From CAWJTV01 sp963845695 (GTDB lineage Bacteria; Planctomycetota; Planctomycetia; Isosphaerales; Isosphaeraceae), in the NCBI GenBank assembly GCA_963845695.1, contig CAWJTQ010000025.1, positions 189,372 through 253,371 of the forward strand: a DNA stretch of 64,000 nucleotides, written 5' to 3'. The notes below the pieces were generated by a model. The model saw only the letters and a list, made by a program, of their open reading frames with translations. It made no database searches and was not told the origin of the DNA. Each line of letters begins with the position of its first letter. The first letter of the stretch is position 1. Shown piece by piece: positions 22,265 to 30,911 of this stretch. The position numbers and the translations under genes were made by a program.

Positions 22265-22268
22265 GGCA

Positions 22269-22532
22269 TCAATCCTCGTGTTCGTACGCGGTTACAGGGC
22301 GGATGACCAAGGGGTTGGTGGACTCGATATCGTAGACAATGACGATTTCGCGGCCATCGGGCAATCCGCCCCATGCCGTGTTCCGGCCACTCGAACGACT
22401 CCGGCCTCGTCGCGAGTCGTAGTCGGTCAGGATCAACTCGAACTCTTCCATCGACACGCCGTTCTGGGCGAGGTGCTGGACGTTCCCACTTGGGTCATCC
22501 TCATCGTCCCAGGCGATCAGGGCATCCTCGAA
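22269..22532 (-). CDS. Probable toxin of the pair (BrnT-like small protein)
   Basis: 87 residues from the ATG at 22532. The frame is open to 22619, but that extension is basic and not conserved-looking. The sequence begins MFEDALIAWDDEDDPSGNVQ and contains HLAQNGVSMEEFELILTDYD, GLPDGREIVIVYDI and the terminal RPVTAYEHED. The order 'N..H....V..EE....' then 'G...GR.I.V.Y' then 'RPVTAYE' resembles BrnT/DUF497-type ribonuclease toxins, though it is divergent. With the adjacent XRE gene this is a plausible type II module. Confidence 0.6.
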   Translation of the reverse strand, partial: FEDALIAWDDEDDPSGNVQHLAQNGVSMEEFELILTDYDSRRGRSRSSGRNTAWGGLPDGREIVIVYDIESTNPLVIRPVTAYEHED

Positions 22533-22838
22533 CATTCTTGGTCCTTGGCCTCTGCCCCTAGGGATTCCAATTCCCTTGGCTAGGCGAGCTAGAATACGGC
22601 CTCTTGACTTAAAAATCAAGAGAGGATCGCGCGTTTCAGAAGACGTGGAGAGAAGATCGACCGGCCGGGGAGATGGTGGTGCCTCTCTGGACCACCGTCT
22701 TTAGCCGGCAACGAAATCAATCCGGGAACACCGAAACGCTCGCCATCTGGCACCGGAGCGAGATTTTGCGATGGGGCCAAGCCACGCGTGGTGTATAACG
22801 GTCCTGGGAATCCCCCGGGTTCGGAGGATGGTCTGGCC

Positions 22839-23696
22839 ATGAGCTACAACATCCGACTGCTGATCGACTGCCCCGACCACCGAGGCATCATCGCGGCGGT
22901 TTCCAGCTTCATCGCCCTGCATCAAGGGAATATCCTCGCGGCCGACCAGTATGTGGGCGAGCCGCCGAGCGGCAAGTTCTTCATGAGGATGGAGATCGAG
23001 AGCCAGGGCTTCGGCCTGGGCCGGGATGAGTTCGACGCCGCGTTCGCCCCGCTGGCGCGTCAGCACGGAATGAACTGGCGGGTCAGCTTCACCGACCGTC
23101 CCCAGCGCATGGCCATCCTCGTCTCGAAGTACGCGCATTGCCTGCTGGACCTGCTCTGGCGCTGGGAGGCCGGTGAGCTGGATGCCGAGATCCCCCTGGT
23201 GATCTCCAACCATCCCGACCTGGCCGGCAAAGTCCAGGCGCACGGTATCCCCTTTCATCACCTGCCCGTGACGAAAGGAGCCAAAGCCGAGCAGGAAGCG
23301 CAGGTGGTGAAGCTCTTGCACGAGCATCAAATCGATGTGGTGGTGCTGGCCCGTTACATGCAGATCCTCTCGCCCGAGTTACTGAAGTCGTATACCCGGC
23401 CGATCATCAATATTCACCACTCATTCCTGCCGGCGTTCATCGGGGCCAGCCCGTATCACCAGGCGTATGCTCGCGGTGTGAAGATCATCGGCGCGACGGC
23501 CCATTACGTCACGGCGGAGCTCGACGCCGGCCCGATTCTCCACCAGGACGTCGCGCACATCACTCACCGGGATGGCGTCGAGGACATGATCCGGATCGGC
23601 CGGGAGGTCGAGCGCCGGGTCCTGGCGCAAGCCGTGCGCTGGCACCTCGACGATCGCGTCCTGGTGGATGGCGTTCGCACCGTTGTGTTCGAGTAG
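22839..23696 (+). CDS. purU: Formyltetrahydrofolate deformylase
   Basis: Hydrolyses 10-formyl-THF to formate and THF, balancing one-carbon pools and feeding formate-dependent purine synthesis. 285 residues, full length. The start at 22839 is supported by GGAGG at 22823. An N-terminal ACT domain (LLIDCPDHRGIIAAVSSFIA) is followed by the formyltransferase fold (MAILVSKYAHCLLDLL, LVISNHPDLAGKV). The catalytic Asn-His-Asp set is in INIHHSFLPAF (N, H) and LDAGPILHQDV (D). It is single-copy here and not obviously in an operon. Confidence 0.93.
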   Translation: MSYNIRLLIDCPDHRGIIAAVSSFIALHQGNILAADQYVGEPPSGKFFMRMEIESQGFGLGRDEFDAAFAPLARQHGMNWRVSFTDRPQRMAILVSKYAHCLLDLLWRWEAGELDAEIPLVISNHPDLAGKVQAHGIPFHHLPVTKGAKAEQEAQVVKLLHEHQIDVVVLARYMQILSPELLKSYTRPIINIHHSFLPAFIGASPYHQAYARGVKIIGATAHYVTAELDAGPILHQDVAHITHRDGVEDMIRIGREVERRVLAQAVRWHLDDRVLVDGVRTVVFE

Positions 23697-23913
23697 ACGG
23701 AATCGGGACCAGTCCCACCCGACCACCCGGACCTGTGGCACAGCTTCACGCGATCCGACCGTGGTGTCCAAGTCGACGGGCCGCTCCAGCCGATATCCAA
23801 GTGAGGAAGACGTCACGTCGCTGCCAAGCGTCGTCGTTTTTCGAGGCGAAGATTTTCATCCTGGGGCCGGCTTGCCGGTCAGGTTGTCGGGGTAATCTCG
23901 GCGGAGCTGACCG

Positions 23914-25417
23914 GTGGAAACGGCCCGGCGAGCGGCAAACAGGACGGCCCCTCCTTTGATTGCGACATCGGGCAAACCGAACACACGGCCCAGGCCCGCG
24001 GCCCGATGGGCCCGCGCCGGCGTCCCCCAACCCCCAGGTTCGACTCCGCGAGCTGCCGCCGACGGGCGGTGGCTTCCGACCGTCCTGCTGGGGCTGGGAC
24101 TCGCCACGCTGATGGGCCTGACCACCTGGGCGGTGGCCTCCGTCTCGATCTGGCTGGTGCCAGCTTATCTGTTGCTCATGATCTTGATCTTCGCCGCGCC
24201 CGGGGCTGGGCGAGTGAAGTCGCCGGCCAAAGCATCGACGGAGGGATCGTTCGACACGGACGTCGCCCCGTCCGGCCAGCAGATGGGAGCGGATCGCGCG
24301 GACGGGATGGGACAAACCCATGCTGTTCCCGAGCCGAGCCCGGACATCCTGACCGGCGAAGCGGCGGAATCGTTCGACGACCCGAGTCGATCCGGCTGGC
24401 CCGACCATCGCCAAGCCCAAACGGAGCCGAGCCCGGTCTCGCAAGGCGGCCAAAGCGACCGCCGAGCCCGCCCCGGACTCGTCCCCGGTCACCTGGATCC
24501 GCGTGGGCCCCGGCCAGTTCGTCCGGGCCGACGCCAAGATCCCGGTTCCCACCCAGGCAACGGCCGACGAAGTCGCCCCGGAAGCAAATCCGGCAACGGA
24601 TGCGCTCCCATCAGTGACTCCGGACCCCGAGGTCGCCCCGGAGGCTAATCCGGCAACGGATCCGCCTCCGTCGCTGACTCCGGCTCCTGAGGATGTCCCG
24701 GACGCGAACCCGATGATCGACGGTCTCACAACCGTCCCATCGACCACGCCCACGGCGCCACCCCTTGAGGAATCGGCGGATCCTATCCCTCTCGACCCGC
24801 TGGAGTCACCTCCGGATGGCGAGCGGATGAATCCGTCAACCGGCGAGAACCCTCTGGAACCGGCCGCCGAAGAGTACGGTATCGCACCCTCTGCCTTCGG
24901 CCCGGAAACCGAGGATTCTCTCTCGAGCCAGAGCCTGGTCCATGGCGTCTCGGATCAGCCCGTCCTCCCGATGGCCAATCCCGGCCGAACCACGGAATTC
25001 GGCGGTCCTCCGCCGAGCCCTGGTGCGAACCCGGGACAACTCGGGTCGCGACGGCAACGATCGTGGGCGCGAATGACGTTCCTCCCACGGGGGGTCGCCA
25101 ACGTGTCCCGGGGCCTCGGTTCCCTTGCGGCGTCCTCGCGACGCCGTGTGGGGACCCGCCCCGGACCGCGGACCGCCGTCCGGTGCTCGTCCGAAACGGA
25201 CGTCCGCCTGCGACAGGCAGCCCGTCGCGCCTCCGGTCGAACCGATCACGTCCAGCGCGCTGGCGCCCCCGCTCGCCGCCGCGACACGGGGCCTGAGCGC
25301 GAGGAATCGCCTCGAGGGGCGGCACGCCTGTGCCGCCCCGTTCCCTTCCTGATCCATGTCTCAGGCCGACGGGATTCGGTTCCTCTCACCGGCGATTCCA
25401 TCGAATCAACCGGTTGA
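23914..25417 (+). CDS. Proline-rich protein with two membrane helices (frameshifted)
   Basis: The start is uncertain (GTG at 23914 taken). Two hydrophobic helices (LPTVLLGLGLATLMGLTTWA and SIWLVPAYLLLMILIFAAPG) are followed by a long Pro/Ala/Glu-rich region. Near 24370-24390 the frame changes and continues as TIAKPKRSRARSRKAAKATA, WIRVGPGQFVRADAKIPVP, then a near-repeat EVAPEANPATD/AEDVPDANPMID and basic sequence to 25417. The WIRVGPGQFVRAD motif between basic and acidic low-complexity regions suggests a real protein. Its last ~30 bases overlap the convergent gene at 25386. No function can be assigned. Confidence 0.5.
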
Positions 25418-26195
25418 CAAACCTCTCCAGCCGCCCGGGTAGCTTGTACTGCCGACCCAGTTCCCGAAGGCGGTGCGTGACGACCCAGTCTGCGAGGACT
25501 TCGCCAAGACCGGCCTCACCGAGGAGCACTCTCCTGTTGAGATAAACCCTGGGTAAGATGGCTGCCAAGGCGCGGCTGATATCGGCATCGAACGTGCGGA
25601 ACCGCGCTTGGGTATCGGTTCGTCGAATCCACCAGGGGAGCATGAAGTGCTTTTGGGACTTCGATTCCAGGACGATCTCCGTCCCACCGGTCATCCTGAG
25701 ACGGACCTCCATCTCCGGATTGTCATCCGTCCACTGGGTTCGGTAGACCGACTCCACCACGTGCGGCAGTGCGTCGGCGTCGCAGAGAAGATCGACGATT
25801 TGTTCGTCCGAGAACCCCACCCGCCGAAGTCGCCGCTGGTCGTCGGCCCCCACGAGAGAATGATCACTGGCCAGGAGCCGGGCATAGGGCCGGAGGGCCT
25901 GCGAATCGAGTCCCAGGTTCTCGAGGCTGGGATGCTCGAGGGGAGGTTTATCGATGGCCAGCCGAAGTCGATCCACGAGAGCTGCCGACACGGCGACCCA
26001 TGGCTTCTCGTCGGGCTTATGCTCCTTGTCCCCTGAAGGATCAGGCATCCGGTTCCTCGAGATCACCACGAACTGATCCCCATCGGGGATGATCTCCGAG
26101 TCATCACACCAGAATGATGGATGGCCGAAACCGATCCACTTTGAGTGAATGCTGATCCGTCCGACTCGCTCGACGCCTTCACGGGAGAAGTCCAT
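25386..26195 (-). CDS. Hypothetical protein, ~269 residues
   Basis: The frame starts at the ATG at 26195 (MDFSREGVERVGRISIHSKW), though it is open upstream to 26495 in antisense to the ACT gene. It has soluble, ordinary composition: GHPSFWCDDSEIIPDGDQFV, DEQIVDLLCDADALPHVVES, EVRLRMTGGTEIVLESKSQK, WWIRRTDTQARFRTFDADIS and LGEVLADWVVTHRLRELGRQ. I do not recognise the family. The ATG shares the palindrome CATG at 26193-26196 with the divergent ACT gene, so the two start codons overlap head to head; an alternative downstream start is possible. Confidence 0.6.
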   Translation of the reverse strand: MDFSREGVERVGRISIHSKWIGFGHPSFWCDDSEIIPDGDQFVVISRNRMPDPSGDKEHKPDEKPWVAVSAALVDRLRLAIDKPPLEHPSLENLGLDSQALRPYARLLASDHSLVGADDQRRLRRVGFSDEQIVDLLCDADALPHVVESVYRTQWTDDNPEMEVRLRMTGGTEIVLESKSQKHFMLPWWIRRTDTQARFRTFDADISRALAAILPRVYLNRRVLLGEAGLGEVLADWVVTHRLRELGRQYKLPGRLERFVNRLIRWNRR

Positions 26196-26577
26196 GGCCG
26201 CCTCGACTCTCGTCGTACTGGAGGCGACGTACGCCGTATCCAGGCTGTCCGCTGACGATCCGCTCCCGAAATGGGCCAAGGGCGGCCCATTCCTCTCGAT
26301 CACCCGCACTCCGGTCGAATTATCCGTCGTTTGCCGCGAGCAGCAAGTGCCCCCTGATGTGAAATCGGAGCGAGGCTGGCGATGTCTGCGCATCGCGGGA
26401 CCGATCGACTTCGGCGCAGTCGGCATCCTGGACTCACTGATCGAGCCGATGGCCAGGGCCGGCATCCCTGTGTTCGTCGTGTTAACGTTCGACACCGATT
26501 ACCTCCTGGTCAAGGGCGTCAAGCTCGATGGGGCCGTCGATGCATTGCGGAATGCGGGACATACGGTCGAGCTCTGA
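26194..26577 (+). CDS. ACT-domain protein (CASTOR/ACT_7-like)
   Basis: 127 residues from the ATG at 26194, with GGGAGAAG at 26183-26190 as ribosome site. It has two ACT-like halves: an N-terminal strand-rich part (ITRTPVELSVVCREQQVPPD) and a C-terminal ACT with WRCLRIAGPIDFGAVGILDS, PMARAGIPVFVVLTFDTDYL and VKLDGAVDALRNAGHTVEL. This is the family of small amino-acid-sensing ACT proteins related to CASTOR. Ligand unknown. Confidence 0.8.
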   Translation: MAASTLVVLEATYAVSRLSADDPLPKWAKGGPFLSITRTPVELSVVCREQQVPPDVKSERGWRCLRIAGPIDFGAVGILDSLIEPMARAGIPVFVVLTFDTDYLLVKGVKLDGAVDALRNAGHTVEL

Positions 26578-26701
26578 ATCAGGGACCCGCCGACACCGGT
26601 CCTCAGATTTCCCGCCACAGCAGCCCATCACCTCGACCGACGGTGCTTGATGATCTCCGAAATGGCCCGGTCCACGACACGTAGCCGCCGGGCGTCCGTC
26701 C

Positions 26702-26893
26702 TCATTTGGGGAAGGAGGGCGAGAGGACATCGGCCGTGCTCGGTTCCGTCGTCGAGGAGTTGACGCCCAGAAGGTAGTCGATCAGCGGAATCTCCGCAGG
26801 GCGATATCGGCCGGTCGCACTGTCACCCGGTGGCCGTCGCAGTCGGATCGGTTTCAACAGGCTGAAGAGTCTCTGGATCGGATGATGTCTCAT
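26702..26893 (-). CDS. Small basic protein after csrA
   Basis: 63 residues from the ATG at 26893 (MRHHPIQRLFSLLKPIRLRR, then YRPAEIPLIDYLLGVNSSTT). It lies 20 bases downstream of the csrA stop on the same strand, so the two are probably co-transcribed. No domain is recognised, and the ribosome site is weak (GAGAG). It could be a small partner protein or a chance frame. Confidence 0.4.
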   Translation of the reverse strand: MRHHPIQRLFSLLKPIRLRRPPGDSATGRYRPAEIPLIDYLLGVNSSTTEPSTADVLSPSFPK

Positions 26894-26913
26894 GGTTCTC
26901 TCGGGGTGGTTCC

Positions 26914-27144
26914 TCAGGCATCGTCGGGCAAGACCGGGAAACGGGCTCGCAAGGACCGTCGCCGATCGCCGGCCTGAGCGTGACTCGGGACGGGTCCTTG
27001 AAGGAGTTCGTCTCGGATAATCGTGATGTTCTCGGGTGCCTCGATCGCAATCCGGACCTGTCGGCCACGGATCTCCTTGATGGTAATCCGGATGCTCCCA
27101 CCAATGATGATCGACTCGTCGATCTTTCGGCTCAGGACCAGCAT
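26914..27144 (-). CDS. csrA: Carbon storage regulator CsrA, with an extended C-terminus
   Basis: RNA-binding translational regulator that blocks ribosome sites at GGA-containing hairpins. The start at 27144 is fixed by GGAGAAG upstream and by the family N-terminus MLVLSRKIDESIIIGGSIRI, followed by KEIRGRQVRIAIEAPENITI and IRDEL. The core beta-strand residues (L4, R6, and RVAIEAP-like in strand 4/5) are present. The 76 residues include a basic C-terminal tail (QAGDRRRSLRARFPVLPDDA) beyond the usual ~60. Confidence 0.93.
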   Translation of the reverse strand: MLVLSRKIDESIIIGGSIRITIKEIRGRQVRIAIEAPENITIIRDELLQGPVPSHAQAGDRRRSLRARFPVLPDDA

Positions 27145-27756
27145 CGAGTCTTCTCCGTGGTCGTGGTGATGGATCGAGTGCCGCAAAGGGGCCAGGGATG
27201 TCCGGCAGTCGCGATGACTTCCGAAGGACAAGAACGCCGATTCCGGTCGAGCGCCACGAACCGGAGACGATTGCCCCACGATCGTGCGTATGGTCGGTCG
27301 TCCTGATGAGATACACGAAATAACCGATCCCGACCGAGCGCGAAATTTCGGTCATTGACCAAATCGACGTATCGGGCCCACGGGGATTGCCCGGCCCATC
27401 CATCCTCGCGCGCAGGCCGGCCCGGGCCGTGCGTTCATCATGCCACCTGGCGGACATCGGTGAGCACTCGCACACAAGACGCACCGTGTCGAGCGAAGGA
27501 GCGCGGCGGCAGTTCGAGGTTTGAGAATTCGGTTCTCTACCGCCTGCCCCCGAATCAGCTAAGGCGGCATCGAATCGATACGAGCCCGAAGCGTCAGCGC
27601 GTGAATTCGGGCGGGTATCATCCGTTCACTCGCCTGGCGCTTCGAGCTGGTCTGCGCAACCCACGCGTGAGTGCGCTCTGGAACGGACACGGCTTCCTAT
27701 CCGTTCCCCTTGCGGGAGGATACAGGGGGATTCTGGATCGTTGTCATCCTGCGAAA
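27145..27756. other. Intergenic stretch with a palindromic repeat
   Basis: About 610 bases. At 27578-27690 there is a copy of the GAGCCCGAAGCG repeat; the rest has no convincing gene. Open frames on both strands lack family features. Confidence 0.4.
27578..27690. repeat. Degenerate family C palindromic element
   Basis: GATACGAGCCCGAAGCGTCA at 27578 is inverted against TCACTCGCCTGGCGCTTCGAG (27627-27647). The right end CTGCGCAACCCACGCGTGAG followed by GCGCTCT resembles the terminal repeat of the copy at 40705-40860. The left outer end is not recognisable, so this copy is partial. Confidence 0.65.
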
Positions 27757-29784
27757 TCACTCAGGTCCGTCCGATGCAGGCAGCGCCGCCTTCAGGTCCC
27801 AGAGACAGGCGTGACCGCCGCTGCCCGAAGTCAACACATGTCGTCCATCCGGTAAGACGTGGAGCGACTGCACGGTTTGCTGGCCGATCGGCAACTGGAA
27901 CAGCTTCTTTCCGCTCGCAGCCTCGTAAGCGACGATATCTTGAAGGAAGACGCCGATGATCCGTTTGCCATCAGCCGAGAGAGCCGGACTGTTGAGAAAC
28001 AAGTCGTGATGATGCAGAACCTTGTTCGTGACGGCATCGGCAACATAGGCCTCCGTGAAGCCATAGGACATGAGCAGGAATCGGCCGTCCGGACTGAGGC
28101 GAGGTTGGTCGAAGAAGGTCGTGTCGCCCCCCGAATTGGTCTTGAGCTCCGTGTCGCGCAACCACCTTGCCGCTGGCGAGATCGAGCCGCACCAACTCCA
28201 GCTTGCCTCGGAGTTCCGTGTAGGGTTTGTCCTCCAGGGTCGTCACGGCCTGGAGGATGCTCTTTCCGTCCCCCGAGATGACGGGGGGGAATCCGATGCC
28301 ACGCGGAGCCACATCGGGCGATTCCCAGATGTCGTTGCCGTTCGAGGCTCGGATCAGGCGGAGGCGTCGCATCCCCCGATTGATGACGAACGCCTGTCCA
28401 TCGGGCGTGCTGATGCAGAAACGCAGAGCCGTAAGCTGGTCGCCATAGCCTGAGAGCGCCAGGGAACCCGCCGGTTGGCCGCTGCGTGCATCGTAGGTGC
28501 TGATCTTCCCGTTCCTCTCCGCGAGAAACACCCGGTTTCCGTCGGGCGTGAATCCGAAGAGCGGTTCGACCCAGGGTGTATCCAGCTTCGCGTCGCCCGG
28601 CGCCCGGATCGGCGTACGAAGCCGGCCCTTGCTCAGGTCCCAGATGTCCATTCGCCCCGCGGAGTCGAGGAGCAGGACCGATTCCCCTTTCGGACTGAGG
28701 TGGGCGTGGAGCGATCCGCCGCTGTAGCCGTCCGGCGGCTCGAACTCCTTTCCCATGGCGACGTCCCAGCGACGGATCATCCCGTCCGCGGATGTGGACA
28801 CGAGTCGGGTATCGCCGCGGGTCAGATGCAACGATCGGACGGCATCTCGGTGACCACGCAGTGGAGCAAGCTCCTTGCCGGTCGCCATGTCCCAGCGGCG
28901 AATCGTCCCCGCGGCTGTGCCCGCGAAGAGTTGCCGGGCGTCCTGTGTGAATAAGAGATAGCGGCAGTCGTTTTCCTCGGGCCGTCGCTTCTCTGCCGCC
29001 GGCTTCAACAATTGCACGACTTTCCCGGTGCCGACGTCCCAGATTGCAATCGACCCGAACGCGCCGGGAACTGCGAGACGGCGGCCATCGGCGGAAAATC
29101 CAGCCCGCAGCATGGGCAAGGTATTTGGTGCCTGACCCAGGACCGCCGGGCCGACGCGAAGAGCGGCTTTTTTCCGCAAACTCTGTGCATCGTAGATCAG
29201 GATTTCCCCTGCGGGTTTGTCAGGGGCCGATGTGGCAAACCACTTGCCGTTGGCGGCGAATGCTGGCTTGTGAAACGGCGGTGACTCGCCAACGATCCTG
29301 GTCGTCTTCCCATCGAGCGATCGACTTTCGATCGACTTCTCCCGAAAAACGATCACACCTTGGCCGCCCGGCTGAAAGGCGACCGTGCTTGCCGAAAAAC
29401 TCTCATCGAATTCCTGGACCAAGCGGCCCGTCTTCGCGTCCCAGAGCGCGACGCCATCTCCGGCGATCGAGGCCAGCAAATGACCATCCGGCGAGAGAGA
29501 CAAGGCATTCCGCACCCGGTCACCGCCGAAGAGGAGATGCGACCCACCCGTCTCCAGGTCCCAGGAATAGACACCTTTTTCGGACAACGTGAAGAGCGTG
29601 CGTCCGGTCCGATCCAGGCTCGCGTACTGGAACGCCCCAGGGTGCCGGTAGCCCGTGGTCCCCAGGCTCCGGACGAGCCCTCGGGGCGATCGCCCACGCT
29701 GGCCCTGCGCCTGGCCGATGGCTCGTCATGCATGACCAGGATGAGGACGACGAAAGCCGAGATGCTGCTCGCCATGAAACGCAT
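27757..29784 (-). CDS. Secreted WD40-repeat protein (two frameshifts)
   Basis: The start at 29784 has AGGAGG upstream and gives a signal peptide (MRFMASSISAFVVLILVMHD). The frame changes near 29700 into GRTLFTLSEKGVYSWDLETG and again near 28155 into RDTELKTNSGGDTTFFDQPR. At least eight WD40 blades are visible by their ends: GVALWDAKTG, IAIWDVGTGKV, IRRWDMATGKEL, IRRWDVAMGKE and HACLWDLKAA. It is probably a beta-propeller scaffold outside the cytoplasm; the partner is unknown. About 675 residues after correction. Confidence 0.82.
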
Positions 29785-29898
29785 GGTGATCGATCCTCCT
29801 TCGTTGTCTTGCAGAGTGATATAGTCTAATCTAGCGGACGAAGTAAGCCCGTTCCAGGCAGCGGTCATCCGACTCATCTCACGGGGTGGAATGAGTCC

Positions 29899-30600
29899 AT
29901 GAAAGCACAGAACAAAAACGTCAAGAGCCGGCGCGACGACGAGATCGTCGTCTTCTGGGTCGTTCGACCGAGTCAGTGCAGCGAATGCGGCTCGGAGTTG
30001 CCCAAGGACGGCCTGTTGCGGTTGGAACAGGAAAAAGCCCTGTGCCTGGAGTGCGCCGATCTCGACCACCTGGAGTTCTTGCTCAGCGGCGACACGGCCG
30101 TGACCCGACGGGCCAGCAAGTACTCCAAGCTCCGCGCCGTGGTGGTGCGCTGGTCCCGCACGCGCAAACGATATGAACGGCAGGGAATCCTCGCCGAGCC
30201 AGGGGCGATTACTCGGGCCGAGGAAGAGTCGCTGGCCGACGCCGAGGTTCGGCGGCGCCGGCAGGCCCGCGCCGCCGATCGCCGGACGCTGGAAGATCAG
30301 GAGTTCGTGGCTGGATTCGCCCGCGCCATCCGCGCGCAATTCCCCGGCTGCCCGGCCGGCGAGGAGACCGAGATCGCCCGACACGCGTGCCGTAAGTACA
30401 GCAATCGCGTCGGCCGCACCGCCGCCGCCAAGGAATTCGACCCGGAGGCCATCCGCCTGGCCGTGACCGCACACGTCAGGCACGTTCACACCCACTACGA
30501 TGAATTACTGGGCGATTTCGGCGACCGCCAATCGGCACGGGACAGCGTGCACCACCAGGTTTCGACCGTCCTCGACAACTGGCGGTCGCGGGCCCGTTAG
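29899..30600 (+). CDS. DUF2293-domain protein with an N-terminal zinc-ribbon-like motif
   Basis: 233 residues. The N-terminus holds paired cysteines (QCSECGSELPKDG, then ALCLECADLDHLEFL) that could bind a metal. The middle is Arg-rich (KYSKLRAVVVRWSRTRKRYE). The C-terminal ~90 residues match DUF2293: FARAIRAQFPGCPAGEETEI, HACRKYSNRVGRTAAAKEFD, then VTAHVRHVHTHYDELL. The family is widespread but of unknown function. The arginine-rich composition suggests nucleic-acid binding, as inference only. Confidence 0.8.
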   Translation: MKAQNKNVKSRRDDEIVVFWVVRPSQCSECGSELPKDGLLRLEQEKALCLECADLDHLEFLLSGDTAVTRRASKYSKLRAVVVRWSRTRKRYERQGILAEPGAITRAEEESLADAEVRRRRQARAADRRTLEDQEFVAGFARAIRAQFPGCPAGEETEIARHACRKYSNRVGRTAAAKEFDPEAIRLAVTAHVRHVHTHYDELLGDFGDRQSARDSVHHQVSTVLDNWRSRAR

Positions 30601-30911
30601 AGCCAATACCGTTGAATGATACCGATCGCGAAATCAGAGCCACATTCGATCGGGAAGGCGAAGCCACTTGACGATCTGGGGCCGATTCGAAAAACGAGCC
30701 GCATTCGTCGATCCGACCGAAGCGCGCTGCCGAGCGGGAAAGCTCATCCGTCGGGGCCACCGGCAACACATTGGCGCCGCGCGAAACCAGGACGGCGGCC
30801 TCGGCCGGGTACGACGTCTGGTTTGGCATTCGCTGCATCAGGCGTCTTCTTCTCAGGCCCCAACTCAGCTTTTGTATCATCCCCTATCTCCAATCGCGAC
30901 ACCGCGAAACA
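30601..30911. other. Intergenic stretch between convergent genes
   Basis: 311 bases between the DUF2293 gene and the 3' end of the anti-sigma-like gene. A 134-residue open frame on the minus strand (30476-30880) overlaps the DUF2293 gene, lacks a family match and is probably spurious. No clear terminator. Confidence 0.4.

Noticed and set aside
23746..24753. 335-codon minus-strand frame opposite the proline-rich protein
   Set aside because: Contains Gly/Ser repeats that mirror Pro/Ala repeats. The plus strand offers two membrane helices and a WIRVGPGQFVRAD motif, so it was preferred, though not with certainty.
29353..30495. 380-codon minus-strand frame across the WD40 start and the DUF2293 gene
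   Set aside because: Only its segment MRFMASSISAFVVLILVMHD is real, being the signal peptide of the WD40 protein; the rest is antisense of the DUF2293 gene.
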